This document shows, in pieces, positions 1-10,719 of a stretch of DNA of 64,000 bases (the stretch's first letter is position 1; the number at the start of each line of letters is the position of its first letter). The notes below the pieces were generated by a model, which was not told the DNA's origin, did no database searches, and saw only the letters and a list, made by a program, of their open reading frames with translations. The stretch covers positions 119,918,891 through 119,982,890 of the forward strand of contig CM043947.1 in the NCBI GenBank assembly GCA_014529385.2. Reading direction: 5' to 3'. This DNA is from Adiantum capillus-veneris. Lineage: Eukaryota; Streptophyta; Polypodiopsida; Polypodiales; Pteridaceae. The position numbers were made by a program, and so were the translations under genes.

Positions 1-1803
1 CCTTGAGCTCCTCTTTGTTGGTATACATGTCTCTATCCGCCCATGCCTCCGTTAGCTATGAGCAACGATGTTCGTTCATCTAAGCTGTACTTCCTATCAT
101 GCTCCATGGTTCTGGTGTAGAGGGTTCTTCCGTTGGATAATAGACAGAGTTTGCCGCATATCCATTGGGATGCTCATAATATGCATGCATAGGCACCAAA
201 GCCTTCTCCTCTGATTCGATTACGGTTGGTGTGTATCTTATACTGACTGGTCGTAATCCTGGTAGGGGTGGTTGTTGCCCCAACACTGGTTGTGGTCTTT
301 CTACACCTACAGGTCCTAGTAGGTTGCCTGCTTGATACCTAGGCATTGGTGGAACTTGAGGAGAAGCTACCTGATCTTGAGGAGCATAAGGTCTCTCTCT
401 CACATATCCCTTGCTATAATAACATTCCTCTGTCCCGTGGTTTGTCCATTTTTGTTCAATAGCACACCACTTGGGCTATTTAGCTTGGGGTTTGGCATAT
501 AAGTTAATCTTTTTTAGCACTTCCTCTACAAGATGCTCTTGGTTTACAACTAATTCTCCTTTCGGTGCTATCTTAGAAGACTTGCTTCCACTTTGTTGTG
601 AAGATGAATCGTCGTCAAGGTCCTTGAACTCCCCCTCTTTGTAGACCGCACAAATGTCCACAAGGAAGAACTGCCAACTCAGTCCAGACTTATGCTTATA
701 TTCATCCAAGGGCTAAGGAATGAAGATCTCCAGAAGGACTTACATATGAAGAGGAGAATGACGTTGAATGAGTTGACCAATGACACTTCCTCCATAGACT
801 CAAAGTCTCTACGCTCTACAGAGTCAAACCAAGTAGCAACGTCATCCTCTAGGGTTAGTCCAAACCTTGCAAATTGGGTAGGGAAGTCTAACACCTCTTC
901 AACTCTAATTACGCGCACAAAGGCTGCTGCATGATCTCTTGGATCTCTATTTCCTGTGTATTTCTTGTTTACCCATTTTTGCACTTGAGAAGGTCTAATT
1001 CTACAATGGTCTACAAACCTCATCATTGGATCTCCACGTCCTAATCGATATACCTCCTCTGGTCTTCTGTAGTAGGTTGGTTCCTCTCCCAGTGGTGTTC
1101 CTTAGCCATAATTTCTAACAGTTCTTGCTAGAGATGGTTCATCTCTTCGAACTCGTTCTATGGGTGGTCTTCTAGGCTCTGTTGACCCTTGAGTCTTTGG
1201 CTTACTCTCTCCTTGATACCTTGAATAGAGTGGTGGTTCTTGCAAGTCCCTTAGCCCTCGTGCGGCTTGATAACCATCTCGGTTTCGGTCTTGTTCCAAT
1301 GTTGTACTCTGTCGAAGCCATACCTGCAATGATGGTTGAGTTGCTGGTTGGTTTTGATTGTTGAATGTCTGCGATCGGGTAGAATGTGAGGTAGCGTCAT
1401 ACTCCTCTGAAAAGAGATTTGGCGACTTTCTAGGGGTGTAGGTGGCTCGTGGCACTTCGTCTGGGGCATATGTTGATGCTCCTGGAACTGTTGCCTTTTC
1501 TACCTCCTCTGGGAGAATACATTGGTATTCCCGCCCGTACCTATCAACAAAAACTATATCCTTTCCCATAGCAGTTTCATAAGAGAAGAAGTATAGAACC
1601 TTGTCTTTGCTTAATTTGTTTAAGTATGGTTCTTTGCAACGAAAGTAAGCGACTATTCCCTCACTCTCATGCTTGTAGATTCCCACGTTGTAATTATAAG
1701 TTGAAACCCTGGTTGTTTTCTTATCATACATAAAAATTGCTCCAGGTTGATCAATGTTTGGTGGCGGTTCTTGAGCTTCTGAAACCATTTTCCCTTTCGC
1801 CAC
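1..1803 (-). pseudogene. gag of a minus-strand Ty3/gypsy element (5' end only; continues off the window)
   Basis: Gag would form the virus-like particle of an LTR retrotransposon. The ATG is at 1803, about 110 bases after a candidate primer-binding site, the expected position. One frame runs from 1803 to about 690 with an in-frame TAA at 1102-1104. Its second half contains a retrotransposon-gag-like stretch (DPRDHAAAFV, then ATWFDSVERRDFESMEE). The coding then moves to another frame (709 leftwards), with further stops at 476-478 and 80-82. A zinc-knuckle-like W-C-x8-H-x4-C pattern lies near 420-470, followed by a Pro/Gln-rich tail. The stops and the frame change make it a pseudogene. Protease, RT and integrase would lie left of base 1 and cannot be seen. 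Gag identity rests on position, knuckle and composition, not on a search. Confidence 0.7.
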
Positions 1804-1916
1804 GTTATCTCCATATCTGTTGTAATCTTCAGGGTTACTAACTGGGTGAAAGCATGAATAGGTGGAAAGCTATATATGTGATATAATTAAATAGCATAGC
1901 ATGACATTGGGGGTGT

Positions 1917-1930
1917 GGTCACTGGTGCCA
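1917..1930 (-). promoter_or_regulatory. Candidate primer-binding site of the left-edge gypsy element
   Basis: On the minus strand the bases TGGCACCAGTGACC follow directly after a CA dinucleotide that can end an LTR. A PBS begins with TGG because tRNAs end in CCA. I cannot name the tRNA. Position just upstream of gag supports the call. Confidence 0.5.
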
Positions 1931-2143
1931 TTGACGGGAGCAAAGCGAACCCCGAACCCCCGACGGCCTCTTAAACACCGGGGACCGAATGGCGCGTCTC
2001 GAGCCTGTCACGATAAAGCGAACAAGGGGCACCACCTAGCTTGAGCGGCTAGGATGCAAACAACACAACACCATAACAAAATTTTTCATCCAAGAGAGAT
2101 GGATTCTTGGGAGTAATGATAAAGAGGAAAGGGAATGAGATCA

Positions 2144-2145
<2 letters not shown>

Positions 2146-2175
<30 letters not shown>
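2146..2175. repeat. (GA)n microsatellite inside the left LTR
   Basis: An uninterrupted run of about 15 GA units. It is one of several purine microsatellites in this LTR. Confidence 0.9.
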
Positions 2176-2178
<3 letters not shown>

Positions 2179-2657
2179 GGGAGGGGATATAGTGGCGTAG
2201 TACTTAGGCACCACAAAAGGATGGCGAATCCGCACACCCTTCACACATACACAAGCTCACTCCAAACACAATACTAGGTGGCGATTCCGCACACCTCACA
2301 TGGGCAAAACATTGGAAGAAAACATACTCACAAAACCTCAAGCTTTATTTAGAGAATAAGGCGATGAAATGGGGAGCATAGGATAGGGGAATGAGAAGGG
2401 AGAGAGTGGTAGAGCACATGGTGGATAGGTGGGAGTTGATGGCGAAGACTCGCACGAGGGTTATGGCCATCATCCTTCATTTAGTTGCCCTTCATCTTCC
2501 ATAGCCAAGGGTGTAGAGGTCATGCTCAAGACAAGCATGGTGATTGCGGTGATGGTGATGGTGATGGTGTGGGTGTGTGTGTGTGCACTAGGCACACACA
2601 GTGCATAGTGTGTTCTTTGGTGATGTTGTGTGTGTATTTAGTGTGATGGTGAGCCCT

Positions 2658-2667
2658 CTTTATATAG
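2658..2667 (-). promoter_or_regulatory. TATA box of the left-edge LTR
   Basis: The minus strand reads CTATATAAAG, followed by the putative R-U5 segment. It is a canonical plant TATA box in the orientation needed to transcribe the gag at 1803. Confidence 0.5.
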
Positions 2668-3608
2668 GGGAGAAGGGGGGAGGAATTCTAGAATTTAGAA
2701 ATGAAGAAATCATTATCTACATAGGCCATGTGACTATGGGCCCCACTTGTCTGGCTGTGTGTATATGTGCCAGAACAGCCGTCTCATGAGAGAGAGACTA
2801 AGAGAGAGATATGGGTTGATGAAAAAAAGTGAGAGGTGACATGGAGAATAAAGTAATTATAAGAGGGGAGAGAGGGGAGTGTGTTTAGAGGTGAATCTGT
2901 GTGCAGATGTGTGTGAACACAAGAAAAATCAGGTAACCACCGGGTGGGGATGGGTTTGTGGGCACCTTTTTTCAGTGAAACTGAGTGTGTGTGAGTGTGG
3001 GGGAGGTTATTTAGCTACAAGACAAGAGACATGGCGCCCTTTAGAGAGAGAGGGGGATATTTGGGTCATGGGATATGATAGGAGAGAGAAAGGGGGGGTG
3101 GGGTATACTATTTTGGAAGATAGCATAAGTTGCATGTGAGTTAGGGTGCATTATTGGTGAGTTATAATGCATTATTGGTGAGAGGTGGGGTAGCTTGAGG
3201 GGAGAGATAAAGGAGAAAGGACAAGGGGAAGAGAGAGGGGGTTGACCTTTTGAGTGGAGGAGAGGAAAAGGGACACACGGCGGGACAACAGTGAAGAAAA
3301 AGGAGGCAAGGTGGGGATGGGCTGCCCCGCAGGCATGAGGTGGCCTATTTTACCTTTCTCATATATTTACATAATCATACTTTATTTTTTCTTACTTTTT
3401 TCCAATGCCTTTTATCACTCCCTCCCTAAGAGGAGGTTTCCATGGGGTGGGGATGAGAGAAGAGGGGTATGGGAGCTTGGCTTGTGAAAAGCCCCCATCA
3501 CCATATTTCAGACGTCTAAATTTATATTCTAAAAAATGTTATACTAAAAAATTCAGCCTTCACACACCCACTTTGTTTCATGAGTAGTTGGCAGTTTCAA
3601 ACATCGTG

Positions 3609-3626
3609 CCCCCCCCCCCCCCCCCC
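3609..3626. repeat. Homopolymer C18 next to a CT-rich tract
   Basis: Eighteen consecutive C bases, followed by CCCCCC and a short (CT)n. It lies just outside the proposed LTR end. The length is probably unstable in assemblies. Confidence 0.9.
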
Positions 3627-4123
3627 TCTGACCCCCCGCCTCTCTCTCTCTCTCACGCGCGTGCTCAAGGTCTACTGTGCTTAGAGCTTCTACTGTGCAA
3701 GCTTAGCTGCTTCAAGGACGATTGCAGTAACTACCCTCTTCTCTTCGAGGTATGTCTCTCCCATTGAGCATGTACACTCTCTACTGCTTGAGCACGCGCG
3801 CCCCACCTGGGATCATTTAGCTACATTAAGCTGCATTTGGAGCTGCATGAGTGCCACACCTTGCTCATTTGCAACAAGAGGCGAGCAAAACCTAATGCTG
3901 CTACTGACTGCATGAGAGGACATAGACTCCCGAGGTAATTTGCTAGTCCACAAGCTGCATGCAATCTTGGGGAAAATCCCATAGCACATCACCTTGAATG
4001 CCCTGCTTATAAGAGCAGGCCCATGAAGTTCTTGTTTCTTTTAAGCATGGATGATAAGCGAGGGCACACCATGTCTCATGAGTTCATTGGATGATGTGCA
4101 AGTATATCACTTGAGATTGCATC

Positions 4124-5011
4124 ATGGCACCTTCCTCAAAGCATCCTATTCAAGCAAGCAGAAGTCTAGTTAGGAACATCGAACCACCTCTACATACGAA
4201 GTTTTGTCGTCTTGCCAAGCAATTTCATATGGAGCGTGGATTGCCATTGGAGGGAGTTGATCCACGTAGCTTGACAAGAAACAATGACATCTTTGAGGAG
4301 GACTGGGAAGCTGTCTTTATATACTTAAAGCCTATTCCGGGTAGCCAGAAGAAAGTGAAGGCATACCATGCTCGGTCGGAGTTCTTACAAAAGCTTGTGT
4401 GGAGACACTGGGATGTCTACCAGGAGGGTCCCTTCATGTATGATGTAGGGACTCAATTTGCAAAGGCCTTTGCATTGGAAAACTGCAGTGAATCTGGAAA
4501 ACATCAAATTTCTTGGGCTATCTTTGTAGAGAGGGCAATGAGAGTCTCAGAAGAAAGACACAACTTGCAAAACAAGATCAAGAGGTGGGAAGAGTAGATG
4601 AGTGGTAGAGGGAGAGGTTCCAAAACCACTGCTGCCTCTACTAGATCATCATTGAAAACAGAAGGTACGTCTGTACCATTGTCAAGCGTGCCTACAGGAG
4701 GATGCCTGGTACAATTGGTAGAGAAGGATAGCAGGGCACTTGCAGAAATGAAGAATATTGCTGAGGGCAGATTGCAAGACTATAAGTCAAGAATTGAGGG
4801 TGCAAAGAAGCAGGTAGAGGATCAAGTCAGAGAATTGCATAGGGCTGAGGGTGCTCAAAGCTCAAACACTTTGGCCATAAAGTTGCAAATGGAGATTGAT
4901 TGCATGCAAGACCCTGTAGCTCGACAACGCCTGATTGATTTGATTGGACAGTTCTCGAGTACTACTAGAGAGAACGTTACTGAATTAGAAGCCAATGTGG
5001 CTAAAGCAAAG
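4124..5011 (+). pseudogene. Exon 1 of the plus-strand FCP1-domain gene; basic N-terminus and coiled coil
   Basis: The reading frame opens at ATG 4124 and runs to a splice donor (AAAG then GTGCAT) at 5011/5012, broken by one in-frame TAG at 4595-4597. The first 157 residues are a conserved-looking globular segment (motifs VFIYLKPIPGSQKKVKAYHA and LVWRHWDVYQEGPFMYDVGT) that I cannot assign to a named family. After the stop come a Ser/Thr/Gly-rich linker and a charged heptad stretch (MKNIAEGRLQDYKSRIEG), likely a coiled coil. The next exon continues in the same frame, so I treat the TAG as a nonsense change rather than a gene end. An independent ATG right after the TAG (4598) leaves a second ORF possible. 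Confidence 0.6.
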
Positions 5012-5962
5012 GTGCATACCCTCCTACATGTGCTTCACTTTGTTTTGAAGTATGTGGTTCACTTCCATGTGGTTATGTGGTTAGAGTGTTATGGATTGTA
5101 TGGTTATGTACTGTATGAGCATATTCTATTTCTGTTATGTGCTATATAGCACAAAATATGTGCTATATGGTCACAACATAGCCATCATCTTCATGGAGTG
5201 GGTGGTTATATTCTATGTGCTTTATAGTTCAATCTAGGTGCCCTCATCTATTTGGAATGTGTGTGATTCTATGTTATGTGCTCTGTGTGGTTATGTGTTA
5301 TGTGATACATAGCACAATGGACATGTGTAATATGTGCTATATAGCACACTGTATGTTATATGCTCACAATATAGCCCTGAAGTGTGTGTTAAATATTGAT
5401 ATGTGCTACATAGCACAATCGTTTTATGTGCTATGTGATAAATAGAATATTTTGTGTGTTATATGTTCACAATATAGCCCTGGAGTGTGTGGAATAGTGA
5501 ATTGTGCTATATAGCACAATCTCTATTTTTGCTATGTGCTACATATCACATCTCTAATTGTGATATGTGCTACAGAGCACAATATTTGTGCTATATGCTA
5601 TGTGCTATGTCTCATATAGCCCACTGCATATCATATACCCAACAAGCTTGTGCTATATAGTATATAGAGAAAATGTTTGGGCTATATCTGGTATTTTAAA
5701 AAGTCTCTCTGCTATGATCTACAGTGCATACTCTATGTAGCACTTATAGCACATTATACTTGGACTGTGCTATGTGCTATATAGCACAGTGCATATCATA
5801 TACCACATCAACCTTGTGTTTATAGCATATAGAGTAAGTGCTTGTCTTATATGTGGTATTGCAAATAAGGGATAAGATTCACGCTACATATTATTTTCAG
5901 CAATCTACTTTTGTTGGGTTATTGAGACTTAAATTAGATGTGTTGTCTTCTTTGTTTCACAG
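5012..5962 (+). other. Intron 1, rich in the palindrome TGTGCTATATAGCACA
   Basis: Donor GTGCAT at 5012 and a pyrimidine-rich acceptor (TTTGTTTCACAG) ending at 5962 give a phase-0 intron that joins AAK to ALLAEV. The intron is almost entirely variants of the unit 'atgtgctatatagcacaa'. Perfect 16-20 bp palindromes sit at 5138-5153, 5333-5348, 5501-5520 and 5773-5788. A block at 5242-5330 recurs at 10575-10662, beyond the 3' end of this gene. Confidence 0.7.
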
Positions 5963-6333
5963 GCACTACTTGCAGAAGTAGAGACCAACATAGCACAGGA
6001 ATCAGAGCACTTTAAATTTTGTGTTACCATGGAGAGGACTTCACATAACGTGGGAGCCAGTTTGATGAAGCCTTTTCCTCTTGTGGATTTTAAGCAAAGC
6101 ATTAGCGAGGTGGCACTTAATGGGTTCTACCATTGTGTAGGATGTGGACTTGTTCGATGCCAGAAGCTTGGATGTATTCTCCCTGCCTTGCACCCATGTG
6201 TACCATATGCTATGCTTCGTGCATGTATGTAGGGACTATGGCTATTGTGTTGCACTAGATTGCAACATGTCTGTTCCCCCTAGAGCTAAGCATATGATTG
6301 GTCTGAAGGTGAAAAGTGAGATGAAAGAATCAG
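5963..6333 (+). pseudogene. Exon 2: RING-like Cys/His finger, frameshifted
   Basis: The exon starts after the acceptor at 5962 in frame with exon 1. A CxxC pair (CVGC, codons 6134-6145) is followed, in a different frame, by CTHVYHMLC (about 6188-6215) and later cysteines (CRDYGYC, DCN). Together these have the spacing of a RING- or PHD-like zinc finger (CxxC ... CxHxxxHxxC ... C ... C). The two halves lie in different frames, so a 1-2 base indel between about 6146 and 6175 has broken the gene. RING fingers usually bind E2 enzymes or act as protein-binding zinc modules; which applies here is unknown. The likely donor is at CAG/GTGCAG near 6333. Confidence 0.5.
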
Positions 6334-6572
6334 GTGCAGGTAGTCACTGTGTCAATTATTTACTACGACTATTGCAGGCCCACTTTCCATTGGTAGTTTA
6401 AACTCTTGCATTTAATGAAATCATTTGCAGGTACAGACATCACAGCAGGTACAGGTGCAGGTAGTCACTGTGTCAATTATTTACTACGACTATTGCAGGC
6501 CCACTTTCCATTGGTAGTTTAAACTCTTGCATTTAATGAAATCATTTGCAGGTACAGACATCACAGCAGAGA
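6331..6572 (+). repeat. 121-bp tandem duplication spanning a short intron and its acceptor
   Basis: Bases 6331-6451 are repeated almost exactly as 6452-6572. Each copy contains a candidate donor (CAG/GTGCAG), a short intron-like stretch, the acceptor CATTTGCAG and the first bases of the next exon (GTACAGACATCACAGCAG). The transcript would therefore have two alternative copies of the same 3' splice site. Confidence 0.85.
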
Positions 6573-6629
6573 CCTGTATACAAGAATCATTGAGGACAAA
6601 AATAGAGAGAGTCTCTACGCAGGCCACTG
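6552..6629 (+). pseudogene. Small exon 3 of the FCP1-domain gene
   Basis: The stretch between the second copy of the acceptor (TTTGCAG, ends 6551) and a donor CACTG/GTAGGT at 6629/6630 is open for 26 codons and encodes a charged segment (RDLYTRIIEDKNRESLYAG). No domain is recognised. The exon status rests on splice signals and openness only. Confidence 0.4.
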
Positions 6630-7370
6630 GTAGGTACCAAAATCAGTTTTTATGTGTGTATTTTGGGATACTCCAAGTGAGACTTTGTAAATAGCTTGCT
6701 TTGTAGAACAATCATCGCATGCTTGCTCCAACAAGACGATGCATTCCACAAGGAAGAATGGCCTAGGGATGTAGCCAGGCCTTGAAGCGGAGTCTACCCG
6801 AGGGATGCATCCAGCCCTTGAAGCGGAGTCTGCCGTAGCGGATGCAGTACATGGAGTAGTTGAAGACATCTTGATGGCAAAGTCTTCTGCAGTCAAATCA
6901 CCTAGGCAACAACTAACTCCAAGAAGGCTGTTGCGTTCTCCGTTGAGTGCCAAAGCATCACCAAGTGTGGACACTAGAGCTGAAGCATCAGAATGAGGCA
7001 GTTGCAGATGCGGTGAAAGCAACACCCCCTCCAGCGGGGAAGAAGACAACACCAAAGTGCAAAAAATCGACTCCCAAGAACTTAGGTGGAAGTCCCACAA
7101 TTGATATACCTCTTGATTCATTTAGGAAGAGAAAGAAACCAAATGCAAAGAGCTGAGTGTGTTTTTGTTGTAACTTCATGCAATTAGAATATGTCTTTAG
7201 AAGGCATGTGCAATCCATTGCACCCCTATTGTATCCATGCTCATTGATGAATCAAGTGTTGGAATTTGTTAGTGACATGTCTCTTAATTCTTTGCATCGA
7301 GCAGTTGCAAACTATTTGATTGATTTTCTGTACATGTTTAGTAATATGTTTCTACTTTATCTTGTCGTAG
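6630..7370 (+). pseudogene. Poorly resolved middle of the FCP1-domain gene (basic Lys/Pro/Ser segment plus introns)
   Basis: Two overlapping short frames (6805-6996 and 6947-7156) encode a basic, Ser/Pro/Lys-rich stretch (SAVKSPRQQLTPRRLL; KKTTPKCKKSTPKNLGG) resembling a disordered nuclear linker. A frame change between them suggests an indel. From 7157 to 7370 the sequence is AT-rich and noncoding-like, ending in a good acceptor (TTTATCTTGTCGTAG). Exon limits here are uncertain. Confidence 0.4.
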
Positions 7371-7444
7371 ATAATCAAGAAGCTGAAAAAAGAGGAACTT
7401 GCATGAGACGCACTTGCTCTTCAGGGTTTCTAGATGAGGGGTAT

Positions 7445-7666
7445 GTAGGTTCACTGGCTCAGTCTTATCCTGTGAAGAATCGAAGAAGGGGTGCTATAGC
7501 TTCCAGGGGGGTTACGGGCAAAAAAAAAGTGTCTTTTGATACAGTTGAGGGGTCTGTAGGTTCACTGGCTCAGTCTTATCCTGTGAAGAATCCAAGAGGG
7601 GGTGCTACAGCTTCCAGGGGGGTTACAGGCAAAAAAAAATAGTCTTTTTATACAATTGATCCCTGC
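7445..7666 (+). repeat. Two tandem 111-bp (37-residue) coding repeats
   Basis: The block beginning GTAGGTTCACTGGCTCAGTC at 7445 recurs at 7556 with few changes. It encodes GSLAQSYPVKN...GVTGKKK twice. The first copy continues KVSF, whereas the second reads K-TAG-SF, which places the in-frame stop. Confidence 0.85.
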
Positions 7667-7795
7667 ACACCTACTAGTACTGCTGAATTTGTTCCAAATG
7701 TGCCTAATGCAGTTGATGTGCAGGTTGTGCATGATGATGTGCATACAAATTTTGACCGTGCTAAACTTGAAAAGGGTACATTACCCACCCCCACC

Positions 7796-8575
7796 ACAGT
7801 TGAATCTGGCACAGATGCCATTGATGATGCTATGGTAGTTGATGCCTCCAAAGATGCCATTGTTGATGCTACGCTAGTTGATGCCTACACAAATGACATT
7901 GTGGATGCTATGGAAGTTGATGCTCGCATAGATTCTGCTGCTGATGGCAATGTTAATGATGGTGGAGCAGAAATTATTGTTCATGCTGTCATAGATGCCC
8001 TTCTTGATGCAGTTGTGGCTATGGGTACAGATGCCACTGTTGAATCTGGCACAGATGCCATTGATGATGCTAACACAGTTGATGCCTGCACACATGCCAT
8101 TGTTGATGCTACAGTAGTTGATGCCTGCACACATGCCATTGTTGATGCTACAGTAGTTGATGCCTGCACAAATGATATTGTGGATGCTATGGAAGTTGAT
8201 GCTAGCACAAATGCTACTGTTCATGGCAATGTTAATGATGGTGGAACAAAAAGTATTGTTCATGCTGTCATAGATGCCCTTCTTGATGCAGTTGTGGCTA
8301 TGGGTACAGATGCCACTGTTGAATCTGGCACAGATGCCATTGATGATGCTACCACAATTGATGCCTGCACATATGCCATTGCTGATGTTATGGTAGTTGA
8401 TGCCTGCACAAATGACATTGTGGATGCTATGGAAGTTGATGCTAGCACAGATGCTGCTGCTAATGGAAATGTTAATGATTGTGGAAAAGAAAGTATTGTT
8501 CATGCTGTCATGGATGCCCTTCTTGATGCAGTTGTGCCTATGGGTACCGATGCCACTGTTGAGGATACCAGAGGC
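7796..8575 (+). repeat. Nested coding repeat array (39-bp unit within 240/279/240-bp higher-order units)
   Basis: Higher-order units begin at TGAATCTGG or its variant at 7801, 8041, 8320 and 8560. Within them a 13-residue unit VDACTHAIVDATV (39 bp) repeats. The 279-bp unit is longer by exactly one 39-bp unit, seen as back-to-back copies at about 8077-8154. The array keeps the reading frame throughout. Confidence 0.85.
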
Positions 8576-9984
8576 ATGGGTGAGGAGGTCCTCATTGAGA
8601 GAGAACATGGAACACGTGAGGCAGTGGGTGCAAGTGATGTCACAGCCCAAGTCGAGGTGGTTTGTCCAAGTGATGCAGCTGATGACATTGTTGATGCAGA
8701 GGAGGCAAAGGGTACAGATGCCGCTGTTGAAGATATGGGAGGCTTGGGTGAGGAGTACCTCACTAAGAGAGTACCTGGAATAGGCTCAGCAGTGGGTAAT
8801 GGTGATGTCGCGGCTTCTGCCGACACAGCTGAGGCATACGACAGAGCAGTTCAATCGGGAGAGGCAATGGGAGAAGTTCTGGTGGCTGCTATGGACATGA
8901 AAGAGGCAAATACACATAATACAACTGAGGCATGTATAGAGCAAAACAATGAGGCAGGGAAAGGCACAGAGGTGCTCTCTGACAGAGAAGCTCAATCGGG
9001 AGAGGCAATGGGAGACCATTGCATGGCTGCTGTGGACACGAAAGAGGTAGTTGCACATGATACAACTGAGTCTTGTACAGATCCCACTGTTGGGAATACC
9101 AAAGGTAAAAGTCCAGATGTCCCTATGGGTCGAGTGGCTGCTACAGATACAAATGAGGTAGGTACAAAGAATGTTGATAAAGAGGCCAAAAATGGACATG
9201 AATATGAGAGGCAAGAAAGGCCAATTCTTGTGGTAATGCCAGTACAGATTGTTGCACTTCCTCCTGCGTCTTTTGAGGACAAGAAGAGAAGGGACAATTT
9301 ATGCATCATATTGGATGTGAATGGGCTTCTCATAAGGAGGTGTAAGGTCTCCTTATACAAAGGAATAGCGAGAAGTAGTATTCCTGATTGGGAAAGATCA
9401 AGGTATCAGGTAGTCACTGGGCCAAATTCTACAGGAAAGATGCAATTTGAATATGTGGTCAGGCCCAATGCATCAATCTTTTTGCATGCACTACTGCAAA
9501 GAGCACAAGTTGCACTATGGAGCTGCATGACCCAAGACAATCTAGCACTTGCTTTGAGTGCATGCTTTCCTAGGCTGAACAAGAGGGGTGTAGAGATGCG
9601 AGCTTCAATCTAAATGAAGTTCCTGGGATCCCTCCATGTAGAGATAACGCAAAGCCCATATTTTTCAAGTGTTTGAAAGACTTTTGGAAGCACCATCCTA
9701 AGTTCAACTCTGATAATACATTGGTGGTGGATGACACACTCTACAAGTGTCTGCTCAACCCTCCCGGGACTTGGTTCTGTCCTACTTCATTTGAACCAGC
9801 AGATATTTGTCAGTCCCCAATTTACCCGGTTAGCACATTGTTCCCTTGGTTAGTCAAGTGGACAGTCTCACCCAGCCCTAATGCTTATGCAAAGATGAAC
9901 GAGTTTGAAAATCCTTCGGACATAGTGTCTGCTCGTGTCATCAGCCACTATAGAAGTCAACGAGAAGTATGTAGGGAAGGCTGA

Positions 9985-10719
9985 TTGTGGTTATGGAATC
10001 ATGTATACATCATTTTTCGTACTGAATGTACTTGCGATTACTATACAAAAAACTGATCTGTTCAAAGTTCTCTAAACTTAATGATTGAATGATGTAATTT
10101 TATTTTGGTGATATGATGTAATTTTATTTTTCTGATATGATGTTTTCATACTCTGATAGAGTCCTGCTACATGGCACACATAATAGCATAGACAGGACCA
10201 TCGGGCTATTATTACACATAGTTATGCTATATAGAACTCATACTGCAAGAAATACTATGACATAATAGCATAGATAGGGAGATTGGCCTCTTATTACACA
10301 CACTTACGCTATATGGCACACATAGTGCTCTCAATATGTAATATAGCTCTTTCACATACCACACATCATATCATAGACAGGAACATTGTGCTATGTGATA
10401 CACACACTTTTACTGTATAGCACACATGTTGCTATCTTACTACAATAGAGTCCTTTTATAGCATAGACAGGGACATTGGGCTATTATTACACACACTTGT
10501 ACAATATAGCACACATAATAGCCTAGGTAGAGACAATGGACTTTTTTCAAGGTGCAACATGTTCACAATAGTAACCTCATTATCTGAAATGTGTGTGATT
10601 CTATGCTATGTGCTCTGTGTGGTTGTGTGCTATGTGATACATAGCACAATGGACATGTGTAAGGAGGTACTGAATGGTGAAGGCTATATAGAACATAATA
10701 TAAGCATGTTAAATAGGTA
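9985..10719. other. Spacer between the two convergent pseudogenes; 'gctatatagcac' repeat DNA
   Basis: No gene is seen. The spacer separates the plus-strand stop (9984) from the minus-strand stop (10720). It carries about 300 bp (10138-10436) that recur at 13068-13374 in the minus-strand gene's intron, and 88 bp (10575-10662) that recur in intron 1 of the plus-strand gene (5242-5330). The noncoding parts of both genes are thus built from one repeat pool. Confidence 0.8.

Larger units (their letters stand above)
1932..3603 (-). mobile_element. 5' LTR of the left-edge gypsy element (right boundary uncertain)
   Basis: No gene is seen here. The left end is set by the CA just before the primer site (TG at 1932-1933 on the plus strand). 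The right end is a guess at AAACA near 3603, read as a minus-strand TGTTT start. A minus-strand TATA box CTATATAAAG lies at 2658-2667, which would leave about 700 bases of R-U5 before the primer site, plausible for a plant LTR. The stretch is purine-rich and carries GA and GT microsatellites. The matching LTR is outside the window, so the ends cannot be checked. Confidence 0.45.
7371..9984 (+). pseudogene. Last exon: repeat array plus FCP1/NLI-interacting-factor phosphatase-like domain
   Basis: One frame runs from 7371 to 9613 with a single in-frame TAG at 7640-7642. It encodes two 37-residue repeats, an Asp/Val/Ala array, an acidic Glu/Thr-rich linker and a C-terminal HAD-type domain. That domain shows IILDVNGLLIRR (about 9301-9330, motif 1), ALWSCMTQ (about 9512-9536, motif 2) and, in another frame, NTLVVDDTLYK (about 9715-9747, motif 3) with the NIF-family ending up to TGA 9982-9984. 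FCP1/SCP enzymes dephosphorylate Ser/Thr, classically the RNA polymerase II C-terminal domain. Motif 1 reads DxN where active enzymes have DxD, so catalysis is doubtful even before the damage. The frame change falls at the G-run 9585-9588, consistent with loss of one G. Domain call is strong; cellular role is inference. Confidence 0.75.

Noticed and set aside
2049-3587. Several short plus- and minus-strand ORFs within the left LTR
   Set aside because: They encode Leu/Ser or Gly/Glu runs from GA, GT and GGGA tracts, with no domain or coding signature.
4598-5149. ORF at 4598 as a separate gene reaching 5149
   Set aside because: It is in frame with the upstream ORF, and the part after 5011 is intron repeat sequence encoding low-complexity residues.
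5000-5900. CRISPR-like repeats in the gctatatagcac arrays
   Set aside because: Units vary in length and sequence, spacers are not unique, and this is plant nuclear DNA. It is a degenerate tandem/palindromic repeat.
7874-8650. Long minus-strand ORF opposite the Asp/Val/Ala repeat array
   Set aside because: It is the antisense shadow of the in-frame repeat; its Ile/Asn/Cys composition comes only from the 39-bp unit.
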